Below are positions 1 to 9,288 of a DNA stretch of 64,000 nt, piece by piece (within the stretch, counting starts at the first letter, position 1; every line of letters begins with the position of its first letter). This DNA is from Leptobrachium leishanense (lineage: Eukaryota; Chordata; Amphibia; Anura; Megophryidae). The position numbers were made by a program, and so were the translations under genes. The notes below the pieces were generated by a model. That model saw nothing but the letters and a program-made list of their open reading frames with translations. It was not told where the DNA came from and did not search any database. The DNA is taken from positions 352,370,942-352,434,941 of the forward strand of contig CM019063.1 in the NCBI GenBank assembly GCA_009667805.1, in the 5' to 3' direction.

Positions 1-1660
1 AGTCACTTTTTGTGTTATTTTTTCACACACATTGTACTTTAGGCATGAATTGTCAAATCCAGTTATGGGTTACTGCCAAAAAACACCCCAAAATATGTTC
101 AGCAACATCTTCTGAGTAAATGATACCACCCATGTATAGGTATGTCGGGTCATTTGGGGGCTAAAAGGCCTTATTTGGGGGTGCGCATTTCAGTTTTCCA
201 ACTTGGAATTTTCACATTTCGTCATCAATGCACCCATGTCCTATTTGGGACATTTTTGAAGCCGGCCAAAGTAATTTACCCCCATCAAACCATATATTTT
301 TAGAAAGGGCACACCCTAGGGTGCTTCAAAGAGTTGTATTTTACACTTTCCATGCACTAGCTCTTTGTCAATCTTTCAGGTAGTCACTTTTTGTGTTATT
401 TTTTCACACACATTGTACTTTAGGCATGAATTGTCAAATCCAGTTATGGGTTACTGCCAAAAAACACCCCAAAATATGTTCAGCAACATCTTCTGAGTAA
501 ATTGATACCACCCATGTATAGGTATGTCGGGTCATTTGGGGGCTAAAAGGCCTTATTTGGGGGGTGCGCATTTCAGTTTTCCAACTTGGAATTTTCACAT
601 TTCGTCATCATGCACCCATGTCCTATTTGGGACATTTTTGAAGCCGGCCAAGTAATTTACCCCCATCAAACCATATATTTTTAGAAAGGGCACACCCTAG
701 GGTGCTTCAAAGAGTTGTATTTTAACACTTTCCATGCACTAGCTCTTTGTCAAACTTTCAGGTAGTCACTTTTTGTGTTATTTTTTCACACACATTGTAC
801 TTTAGGCATGAATTGTCAAATCCAGTTATGGGTTACTGCCAAAAAACACCCCAAAATATGTTCAGCAACATCTTCTGAGTAATTGATACCACCCATGTAT
901 AGGTATGTCGGGTCATTTGGGGGCTAAAAGGCCTTATTTGGGGGGTGCGCATTTCAGTTTTCCAACTTGGAATTTTCACATTTCGTCATCATGCACCCAT
1001 GTCCTATTTGGGACATTTTTGAAGCCGGCCAAAGTAATTTACCCCCATCAAACCATATATTTTTAGAAAGGGCACACCCTAGGGTGCTTCAAAGAGTTGT
1101 ATTTTAACACTTTCCATGCACTAGCTCTTTGTCAAACTTTCAGGTAGTCACTTTTTGTGTTATTTTTTCACCACACATTGTACTTTAGGCATGAATTGTC
1201 AAATCCAGTTATGGGTTACTGCCAAAAAACACCCCAAAATATGTTCAGCAACATCTTCTGAGTAAATTGATACCACCCATGTATAGGTATGTCGGGTCAT
1301 TTGGGGGCTAAAAGGCCTTATTTGGGGGGTGCGCATTTCAGTTTTCCAACTTGGAATTTTCACATTTCGTCATCATGCACCCATGTCCTATTTGGGACAT
1401 TTTTGAAGCCGGCCAAAGTAATTTACCCCCATCAAACCATATATTTTTAGAAAGGGCACACCCTAGGGTGCTTCAAAGAGTTGTATTTTAACACTTTCCA
1501 TGCACTAGCTCTTTGTCAAACTTTCAGGTAGTCACTTTTTGTGTTATTTTTTCACACACATTGTACTTTAGGCATGAATTGTCAATCCAGTTATGGGTTA
1601 CTGCAAAAAACACCCCAAAATATGTTCAGCAACATCTTCTGAGTAAATTGATACCACCCA
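1..1660. repeat. Satellite-like tandem array, 382 bp monomer
   Basis: The same monomer start (agtcactttttgtgtt) recurs at 1, 382, 764, 1146 and 1530, so the period is 381-384 bp and about 4.3 copies are present. Copies differ by a few single-base indels and rare substitutions, which points to recent amplification or homogenisation. The fifth copy diverges after about 1660. The array runs off the left edge, so its full length is unknown. No monomer holds a convincing gene; the short open frames are incidental. Confidence 0.95.
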
Positions 1661-3366
1661 TATATAGATTTGTTCTGTTGTTTTTTGGGGGCTACGCCAA
1701 TCTTTGACATGTGCTTGTCAATTTTCTAATTTGACATACAGTATCTTCTTTGCTTATCTTCTTTTTAGGGGCCTTTTTACATACCCCAGTTTTATGAACG
1801 TGCATATATTTTGGTAAGCTAACACCCCAAAGTATTGTAAATGGAGTGTTTTTATGCTATGGATGCATCCGTTTGCTCCAAACAAATTAGATACTGTTTG
1901 GTGGTCATTTTTCATTTTCACACCCAATCAGTTTTGGACTGTGATTTAGGAAGACACTGTTGTTTTTTACTGCATGAAAACTCTCCAGGTTGTTTTCTGC
2001 AAGGTCTCCTGAGTACACCCATGCCCCCCATGCATAGGTTTGCCAGGATTTTGGGAAGGTTCAAATACAATTTTTATGACTTTGTCATTGGAGTTGAAAT
2101 TGAGATTATTTCTTCAGCTAGGCCTAGCTTTGGTTTTGGGTCTACCGCATACCCCAGTTTGAATTATTGCCAGAAAATTGTTTATATTTGTTATGTTGAC
2201 ACCCCAAGGTATTGCATATGGAGTGCTTTGATGCCATGGATGCAACGGTTTTAGCCCAAAACATTTGAGAAGGTGTGTGGCGGTAATTTTTCAATTTTCA
2301 GATTTTTACGCCCACAGTAGTTTTGGACTGTGATTTAGCAGACACTGTTGTTTGTTACTGCATGAAAACTCTCCAGGTTGTTTTCTGCAAGATCTCCTGA
2401 GTACACCCATGCCCCCCATGCCTAGGTTTGCCAGGATTTTGGGAAGGTTCAAATACAATTTTTATGACTTTGTCATTAGAGTTGAAATTGAGAATTATTT
2501 CTTCAGCTAGGCTATCTTTGGTTTTGGGTCTACCGCATACCCCAGTTTGAATTATTGCCAGAAAATTGTTTATATTTGTTATGTTGACACCCCAAGGTAT
2601 TGCATATGGAGTGCTTTGATGCCATGGATGCAACGGTTTTAGCCCAAAACATTTGGCAACAAGGTGTGTGGCGGTAATTTTTCAAATTTCAGATTTTTAC
2701 GCCCACAGTAGTTTTGGACTGTGATTTAGGCTAGGGTCAGACGAGCGTAGTGTTCACGTCCGTGATCGCGCCTAAAAGTACGTCCGTGATAGCATGACAT
2801 AAAGTCCAATGGAGCCCGACACACGAAGTACGTCCGCACTGAACTGCGGACGCACAACGGCCGCGGCCCACGGACGCAAGGCAGGCAAGAACGTAGAACC
2901 GCTAGAACGGCCGCACAAAGTGCGCTGCGTCCGCAACGTCTGCATAGCTTTGTGTGTGAGTGATGGAACGTGGTCAGACGGACTGCATTTATACGTCCTG
3001 CATTTTTCACGGACAAAATGGTTTTGCAATTGAATTTATTGTCCCTCCTACATCTGTCAAAAAATAAATGTCAGTGAAAAAACGGACTGTGTGACCACTA
3101 CTGCGTCTTCCGTACTGACGATGTCCGTACTGCACGGACGTACAGTCCGTAGAAATCACGCTCGTCTGACCCTAGCCTTAGCAGACACTGTTTTTGTTAC
3201 TGCATGAAAACTCTCCAGGTTGTTTTCTGCAAGATCTCCTGAGTAACACCCATGCCCCCCATGCATAGGTGTGCAAAGATTTTGGCAAAATACAGCACCA
3301 ATTGTAGAACATAAAAATGTACGAATAAAATAAAAGTCTGGTGCCTGTCAAACTGGGGAATGCTCT
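1661..3366. repeat. Diverged monomers of the same satellite
   Basis: The phrase ttttggactgtgattta recurs near 1932, 2331 and 2712, giving a period of about 380-400 bp. The segment around 'actgcatgaaaactctccag ... ctcctgagta ... acccatg ... cataggt' matches the equivalent part of the left array (ctgccaaaaaacacccc ... cttctgagta ... acccatgtataggt). These are therefore older or different members of one satellite family. A third copy is interrupted at 2729-3177 by a MITE, with the monomer resuming at 3181. The last partial monomer fades before 3366, where the piggyBac transposase relic begins. Confidence 0.8.
2729..3177. mobile_element. PIF/Harbinger-like MITE, copy 1
   Basis: The termini are inverted repeats (GGCTAGGGTCAGACG at the left, its complement at the right), flanked by TTA at 2726-2728 and 3178-3180. 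A 3 bp TWA duplication is the hallmark of PIF/Harbinger. Neighbouring satellite monomers lack the insert and read 'gtgatttagcagacac', which gives the empty site directly. The element is 449 bp, GC-rich and has no transposase. Its interior is diverged from the other three copies in the window, so it is a different subfamily or older. Confidence 0.9.
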
Positions 3367-3987
3367 CTAGGGGAAGCACAGGCTGTTGTCACTGAAGTGC
3401 ATGAAACGCAAAATGTTTTCATACCTTCTACGTGACATTGATTGGAGGTAAATGGGGGTAGAGCAGATGGGGCTACTGCTCCAGCAGGAGCGAATTGAGG
3501 GCTTCTTTATGATGCCCTCAGCATAGTAAGTGCCCAGAATTTCAGAAATTCTGGCACATCTAGCGGGTCCATTGCTGCCTTGCCAAGTAGGAGTCTGGCT
3601 TCGCAGCACAATGCTGATGGGCATATACAGATTTGATTGGGCCACGATGTGGCCCAACAAATCATCCCCCATAAACACCTGCAAAAACTGTGTGGCGGTA
3701 AATCCTGCAACATCAATATTGATGCCAGGATTTGCCGTGAAAGGAGGGATATCTGGCCTCTGGCGATGAGGCACTACCCACTCCTCAGCTGGAGCTGTGC
3801 GTCTCCTGCTGGCAGGTGGTGACCCAGGATCTGCATCAGAAACATCACTAGATACATCAGCCAGCATAGATAATGTATCTAGCGACGCCTCTGAGCAGTT
3901 AGCGGGGTCGAAATGAGGGTCTGAGTCTGACGCAGATGCCTCAGATTCTGACGCCAGGATGGCATATGCCTCCTCGGCGCTGTACAC
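3367..3987 (-). pseudogene. piggyBac transposase, N-terminal relic
   Basis: This is a 206-codon open frame on the minus strand. It starts with an acidic Ser/Asp-rich region (SESEASASDSD, residues about 13-24), as is usual for piggyBac N-termini. It then has the family pattern F-x-L-F-x-D-D-L-L-x-x-I-V-x-Q-S-N-L-Y (about residues 98-122) and a later segment GIIKKPSIRSCWSSSP...TPIY...MSRRRYENILRFMHFSDN (residues about 155-200). That is the region before the catalytic core of DDE_Tnp_1_7 proteins, which are about 550-600 aa. The frame opens with GTG, so the true start is not visible. The catalytic aspartates are absent and the C-terminal two thirds is missing, so the gene is dead. Confidence 0.85.
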
Positions 3988-4079
3988 ACCCTCTCAGACA
4001 TTATATATAATAGATTATAAAATTTTATAATTATTATATATATATAAGCGGATTGTTGGTTCTTAGAAGAACCGTTGGG

Positions 4080-4433
4080 TTTCACAAGAAAATACAAATA
4101 AACACCTAAATCTCTCTAAATCCCTCTAAACCTGCCTCAATTCTTCTAAATCTCCCTAAAATCTCTCTAAATCTGCCTCAATTTTTCTAATCTCTCACTA
4201 AATCTCACTAAAATCTCTAACCTGTCAAATCTGATCTCTCTCTCTCGCTCACCAAAACACAAGTGAGGAGAGGGGAGGGAGAATCACAGAGGTCAGAGCC
4301 AATATTTACAAAATATTGGCCTGACCTGACAAATTAGAAATTTTATTTTGATTTTTTCTAACTTCTGATTGGATGTTGCTAGCCTGCCTCTCTGATGAGG
4401 CAGGCTAGGAACATCCCACTCAGCCCCAAGATG
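4080..4433. other. Non-coding interior of the piggyBac relic
   Basis: This segment has about ten short imperfect repeats of 'aaatctctctaaa / aaatctgcctcaattcttct' (4090-4250), then AG-rich sequence and a small hairpin, gcctgcctc...gaggcaggc, near 4385-4408. I see no gene. It lies between the transposase relic and the telomere-like tract. Confidence 0.5.
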
Positions 4434-4712
4434 ACCCTGCCCTTAGAACCCTAACCTACCCTGCCCTTAGAACCCTAACCCTAACCCTAACCTACCCCAC
4501 CCCTAACCCTACCCCTACCCCTAACCCTAACCCTAACCCTAACCCTAACCCTAACCCTAACCCTAACCCTACCCCTAACCCTACCCCTACCCTAACCCAC
4601 CCTAACCCTACCCCTAACCCTAACCCTAACCCTAACCCTAACCCTAACCCTACCCCTACCCTACCCCTACCCTAACCCTAACCCTAACCCTAACCCTAAC
4701 CCTACCCCTAAC
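4434..4712. repeat. Interstitial telomere-like repeat (CCCTAA)n
   Basis: About 280 bp is built from CCCTAA units, the complement of vertebrate TTAGGG, mixed with CCCTACC and CCCCTAA variants. It lies between the piggyBac transposase relic and the hairpin-rich piggyBac terminus, so it is probably part of the element or an expansion within it, not a chromosome end. Confidence 0.9.
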
Positions 4713-4826
4713 TGTCAGTTTATTTTATTTATTTTTCTTTTTTTACACTTTTTTTACACACTTTTTTTTACTTTTTCTTTTACTTTTTTTTACACTTTTT
4801 TTTTACTTTTTTTTCACTTTTTTTTA
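4713..4826. repeat. T-rich tract with repeated ACTTTTTT
   Basis: A low-complexity run of T blocks separated by 'ac' or 'acac'. No coding content. Confidence 0.9.
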
Positions 4827-5337
4827 CTCTGCTGGGTGCCTTGATCCCTCGAGGCACCCAGCAGAGCACCTGATCACTGAAGTGATCGATTTTGTACTGA
4901 GTGCCACGATACCTCGTGGCACTCAGTACTTCCTGCCGCTACCGGAAGTGATCGCTCGGGGGGAGCGATCACGGACGGACCAGCGGCAGGTAAGTATATT
5001 ACAAGGATGCCTCGATGTCGAGGCATCCTTGTAATATGCTCAGAGCAGCTGGAAGCGATCCGATCGCTTCCAGCGCTTTGTAGAAGTGCCGGGCACCTCT
5101 CCGGTGCAACCGGATGTAGATCGCTCCCGGGGAGCGATCACATGGTGCCCCGGCACTTCTAACGGCCATTGCACGGATGCCTGGACTCCCAGGCATCCTG
5201 CAATGGCGTTTGAGCTGCTGGAAGCGATCCGATCGCTTCCAGCAGCTCAAAAACGGCAGGACGTACCATGTACGTCAGCGGGTCTAAGAGAGACCCGCTG
5301 CAATGACGTACATGGTACGTCCGCGGTCGGGAAGGGG
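4827..5337. mobile_element. piggyBac terminal region: ladder of about 10 hairpins
   Basis: About ten perfect or near-perfect palindromes lie end to end. Examples are ctgctgggtgcc/ggcacccagcag, tactgagtgccac/gtggcactcagta, acaaggatgcctcg/cgaggcatccttgt, gctggaagcgatc/gatcgcttccagc and ggacgtaccatgtacgt/acgtacatggtacgtcc. The block ends in GGGG followed by TTAA at 5338-5341. On the minus strand it therefore reads TTAA-CCCC, as expected for a piggyBac end. The transposase relic is oriented away from this end, so it is the 5' end of the element. The other end is not in the window. Confidence 0.75.
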
Positions 5338-5656
5338 TTAATGTCACCCTTTTGAACATGAGTTTCTGCTATTTCCTCAGGTGAGTTCTTCACTCTTTTC
5401 CCCTGAGTTTCTTCACTATATTCAAATACAGTAAATAAGGTCAAACTCTCTTTTAAAATCCAATCCAAACCAATCTTGGGGTCATAATCCCTTGCCAAAA
5501 TAACTTTTCTTTAATTGGGCAATGCGTCATAAAATAATTGGATAAATTCAGGGTTTTCAAAATCTGGGTTTCTCTCAGCCAAGCTGTAAGCATTTTTAAG
5601 GACTGAAAGAAATTCACGGGGGCTTTGATTAGGTCTGCATTTTAGAGTTAAAATAG

Positions 5657-6057
5657 TGTCAGGATCCCTGCCTGTAGCCATTCTGGAACCCCCCTGGTGG
5701 TACACTTCATGTTTTGCTCCTGTCATGCAAACCAGCAAAGTAACAGTTAAAACACCTGACACACACACAGGCACACAAATAAAGGCCTCAGCCAGACCTT
5801 TGCTGGATCATTACAGCTCTTGTGTTGAGAGAGTGAGGTTCTACTAACTCGCTGCTCTGCTGTACCAATCTGTTCCTGTTTATTATTTATGTTTCCTGCA
5901 ACTCCACCATCATCCTTCTGAGAATCATCCGGTCAGTTTATTTCCATATCATCCTCCATACCCCTTCCCACCTGCTTATCAGTGCAGGACACTGCATCCT
6001 GGGCTCATACCCCTGCCATCTAGGTGCCACCCAGGTACCATCCCCACGATCCTGACA
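5657..6057 (+). repeat. 5' LTR of the 5657-7949 element
   Basis: 401 bp. It matches 7548-7949 closely, with scattered differences such as 'aaataaaggcctcag' against 'atataaaggcatcacgcccc'. The divergence suggests an older insertion than the gypsy element at 46-54 kb. Confidence 0.93.
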
Positions 6058-6059
6058 GA

Positions 6060-7493
6060 ATGATCCAGCCAAATACAATTGAGCCCGCAGTGCTGCACTT
6101 TATGGTAGAGTTATTGAAAAAGACTTTCCAGGACCTGTTTAAAAATCTGACTGATTCCCTGGTGAAATTGCTGCAAGATATGTGGGGCTCCTCGACTAAG
6201 GAGTGCACTCCTGCAGCTAACAAGCACAGAGAACCACTGTCCCTGAAGGACTTGGCTAGGAGACTGGCAGACAATCTCTGCCTGTACTGCGGGGAAAGGT
6301 CACATTGGGTCTCAAATTGCCCATCAAAACCTGCCAGACCCGCGGCTGTTAAGCCAGTGCCAAAGTCTGCTGCAACTCCCAAGCACGCTCCAGTGCTTAG
6401 AACTCTGAAGCAAGCCCAGGCTTCCAGGCCTGCTTCTATGTCTAAACCTGCTTCAGAGAGACCTGCGGCACCTAAGTCGGTATCCTTGCCCAAACCGGCC
6501 CCCAGGGGAGTAACTGCACAAGAGTCTACACCCAGAAAACCTCCTGTGCCAAAGAGGTCCCCAAAACCACATCCTCCCTCCAAACCTGTACCAAGAAAAC
6601 CTCCTGCACCAGACCTGTCCCCAGAAGATCCGTGCCCGCTGCGCCCAGGAACCACCGGGTATCTCTGGAGTCCATCTATGATCAGGAGGAGTCTGAAATT
6701 CATATGCATGAAGAGACCAATATGCCAGTAGATTTAGATCCAGTTATTCCCATGGACGTTGAAAGTACATCTGTGGAACCAGAAGCAATGGACAGTATGC
6801 TTACACAGGTTCCAGGTGAAACCACAACTCCCACCACTCCCAGCCATCTATGAGAGTGAAGATACTGATTATGACCCTCTATGTGAAATCGTGCCATTTA
6901 GCCGTCTATCCATGGATTATTCAGATTCCGAGCAAATACCAAGGGGTACCACCCGGGACAGCTTACTTACCAGGGACGAAGGGGTGGAGGCTGCCACCAC
7001 CTCACCCCAAATGAGAGCTTGGCATAACAACTATACACCCAGTGAGGAGTCCGCTCATGAATGGAATATCTGTGAGGACTACATAACTACCTTGGTGCCA
7101 TCTGAAAATGTGGGTATCAGCATGATGAACAATTCTGTTGTCCCCAACACCCTGGAGGGTGACACCTGTAAGAAGTCCAGATCTAAGGCGTGGAGAAAAC
7201 AGAAGAAGAACCATCTCCTGACCTGTGTTACCATACCCAATGCTGGAGGGACCCAGGATAAGCTCCAGGATACACCTGTCCCTATGCCATCTGCTTATGT
7301 GGGCACAAAGTTCCCTGGTAACCCTGCCTCCTACCGGTGTCCCTCTGTTTTCAGGAGTCTACGAGACTGTGGCACTCGAACACATCCTGATTCTCCACCT
7401 GAAGACCCGGATTCTTATACTGTCCAGGGGATCTTCGTTATACCCACACAGGACCCTGTAACAGGCAATTGGACATATTCTCCTGCCCGCTGA
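6060..7493 (+). CDS. gag: Gag-like zinc-knuckle protein with long acidic tail, frameshifted
   Basis: An ATG at 6060, three bases past the LTR, opens a frame with a helical N-terminus. Near residue 77 is a CCHC zinc knuckle, CLYCGERSHWVSNC (C-x2-C-x4-H-x4-C), typical of gypsy Gag nucleocapsids. A Pro/Lys-rich stretch follows (PKPAP, KPPVPKRSPKP). The frame breaks at about 6640 and continues in the +2 frame to about 6850, then returns to the first frame and stays open to 7493, just before the polypurine tract. The tail is acidic, with motifs such as EESEIHMHEE and YESEDTDYD. The capsid domain seems shortened. This is the only protein of the element; I do not recognise the tail. It could be a Gag remnant or an acquired accessory domain. 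Confidence 0.6.
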
Positions 7494-7547
7494 CGTCCAG
7501 CTACAGCCAGTTTTGGGTCACCCAGTGTGTGCCCGTAAAGGGGAGGG

Positions 7548-7949
7548 TATCCCTGGCTGTAGCCATTCTGGAACCCCCCTGGTGGTACACTTCATGTTTT
7601 GCTCCTGTCATGCAAACCAGCAAAGTAACAGTTAAAACACCTGACACACACACAGGCACACATATAAAGGCATCACGCCCCAGCCAGACCTTTGCTGGAT
7701 CATTACAGCTCTTGTGCTGAGAGAGTGAGGTGCTACTAACTCGCTGCTCTGCTGTACCAATCTGTTCCTGTTTATTATTTATGTTTCCTGCAACTCCACC
7801 ATCATCCTTCTGAGAATTATCCAGTCAGTTTATTTCCATATCATCCTCCATACCCCTTCCCACCTGCTTATCAGTGCAGGACACTGCATCCTGGGCTCAT
7901 ACCCCTGCCATCCAGGTGCCACCCAGGTACCATCCCCGCGATCCTGACA
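7548..7949 (+). repeat. 3' LTR of the 5657-7949 element
   Basis: Direct repeat of the 5' LTR. It starts at 'tatccctgg' because the first bases are lost or altered, and ends GATCCTGACA before the AATAG duplication. Confidence 0.92.
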
Positions 7950-8079
7950 AATAGCTCTTTTCACAGCTAGGCTGGTGTGGTGAGGCCCAAATTCAGATTT
8001 GACCTCAGAGACAACTTTACTCCAAGTATTTATACCAGACTCTTTCAAAGACTGAAAGAAATACCTATGTTTGCTTTAA

Positions 8080-9288
8080 CCACTTCAATGCGGTGGACGC
8101 GCTGAGCGCGTCCAACCGCATTGCTACTTGGCTGCGGAGGACGCGCTGAGCGCGTCCTCCCTTTGCAGCCCGCGATCAGCCGGTATTCCGGCTGATCGCT
8201 CGGCCCCCCGGTGTGGGCTGACATCATCGATGTCAGCCCAACCTCCGGGACCCTGGCGGGCACGATAGGCGTCATCGCGCATGCGCGATGACGTCTATTT
8301 CAGGCACCCCCCCTCCATTGCAGGGAAGGTGCCTGAATGGGAGGGGGGGAGGTCCTTCGGACCTCTCCCCCTCCCCATCCGTGCATGCCACGGTTAAAGG
8401 CAGGCACCGCCTGGAAGGGCACAGCCTGCCCTTCCAAGCAGCGGCTGTCTTTAACCCCTACTGGGCTGGATCGCGATATGGCACCAACATGCGCCGTATC
8501 GCGGTCCCCTCCCGGAGCTGGCCGACATCTTGGATGTCGGCCAAGCTTCCGGGATATCCCCCTAATGACTGGCGTCATCGCGCAGAGCGCGATGGCGCCA
8601 GTTTTCAAATTAACCCCTTGCTGCCACCTATAGTGGAGATAGGGGGTTCCAATGAACCCCCTATCTCCTGATCCGTGACAGCTAGGGGTTAATGTTTACT
8701 ATCATTGGAATGGCCAGAGCGTGGCCGTTCCAATGATACCAAACATGACCATGTATACTGTAAAAAAATAAATAAAAAAATTAAAAAAATTTAAAAAAAA
8801 AAAAAAATGTTTATTGTTTTTTTTTTAAGATTTATTAGTGCAACAATATTGTTCCCATTTCAATTATAATGTGAACAATGATGCTGCACTAACGATTTTT
8901 TCTATGGGGGGTGTTTGCTAAAAAACACGTTATTTCCCCCAAAAAAAGTAACGATTCCTCATTTCTAATTTTTTTAACAAGCGCACCCCATTGAAAATAT
9001 AACCGCAAACGATCGCATTTTAAAATGTGAAAAAAACCACTTTACACATTGTAAATTATTGAAAATTCTAATTTTATTGCATATTTTGTTATAATATACA
9101 GACATGACATAACGTATACATATAATAATGACATATTATGAATCTGCACAGTCTGCCGGAAAGAACAATATATAATATGTCTAGGTCATATATTAAAATA
9201 AGGCTTCAAAACGCGGTTAAACATGATGAGCGAAACCGGTAAAAATGACCTCAGCACAGAGGTGGGAAAAGGCTCAGCAGCGAAAGGG
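8080..9288. mobile_element. piggyBac-type non-autonomous element with hairpin ladder, copy A
   Basis: 1209 bp flanked by TTAA at 8076-8079 and 9289-9292, starting CCACTT and ending AAAGGG. From 8085 to about 8740 there are roughly 14 consecutive palindromes, for example ggacgcgctgagcgcgtcc, gcgatcagccgg/ccggctgatcgc, gggctgacatc/gatgtcagccc, ggagataggggg/ccccctatctcc and cattggaatggcc/ggccgttccaatg. The right half (8750-9288) is AT-rich and includes an inverted repeat around 'gtgcaacaatattgttccc'. The right end matches, in inverted orientation, the left end of the element at 15219. There is no coding capacity. It interrupts the gag relic. Confidence 0.85.

Larger units (their letters stand above)
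5657..7949 (+). mobile_element. Non-autonomous LTR retrotransposon with TSD AATAG
   Basis: Two direct repeats of about 400 bp (5657-6057 and 7548-7949) flank a 1.5 kb interior. The left copy begins TGTCAGGATC and ends GATCCTGACA, a perfect 10 bp terminal inverted repeat. The flanks carry AATAG at 5652-5656 and 7950-7954. A purine-rich tract (aaaggggaggg) sits just before the right LTR, as a polypurine tract should. There is no reverse transcriptase, so it must have moved with enzymes from a related gypsy element. The right LTR has lost about 8 bp at its start. Confidence 0.93.

Noticed and set aside
1..1660. CRISPR-like or gene-array reading of the 382 bp repeats
   Set aside because: Units are contiguous without spacers and far too long; it is a satellite array in a eukaryotic context.
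2726..3033. Overlapping frames of 74-96 codons on both strands
   Set aside because: They lie in the GC-rich MITE and share no motif with a transposase.
4388..4412. Hammerhead-like CTGATGAGGC near 4392
   Set aside because: Only the first core box and a short hairpin are present; no GAAA box or cleavage triplet follows.
4434..4712. A true telomere or chromosome end
   Set aside because: The CCCTAA tract is internal, variant-rich and flanked on both sides by parts of one piggyBac relic.
8045..8671. Several 75-127 codon frames in hairpin-rich DNA
   Set aside because: They follow palindromes on both strands of a GC-rich repeat and have no conserved motif.
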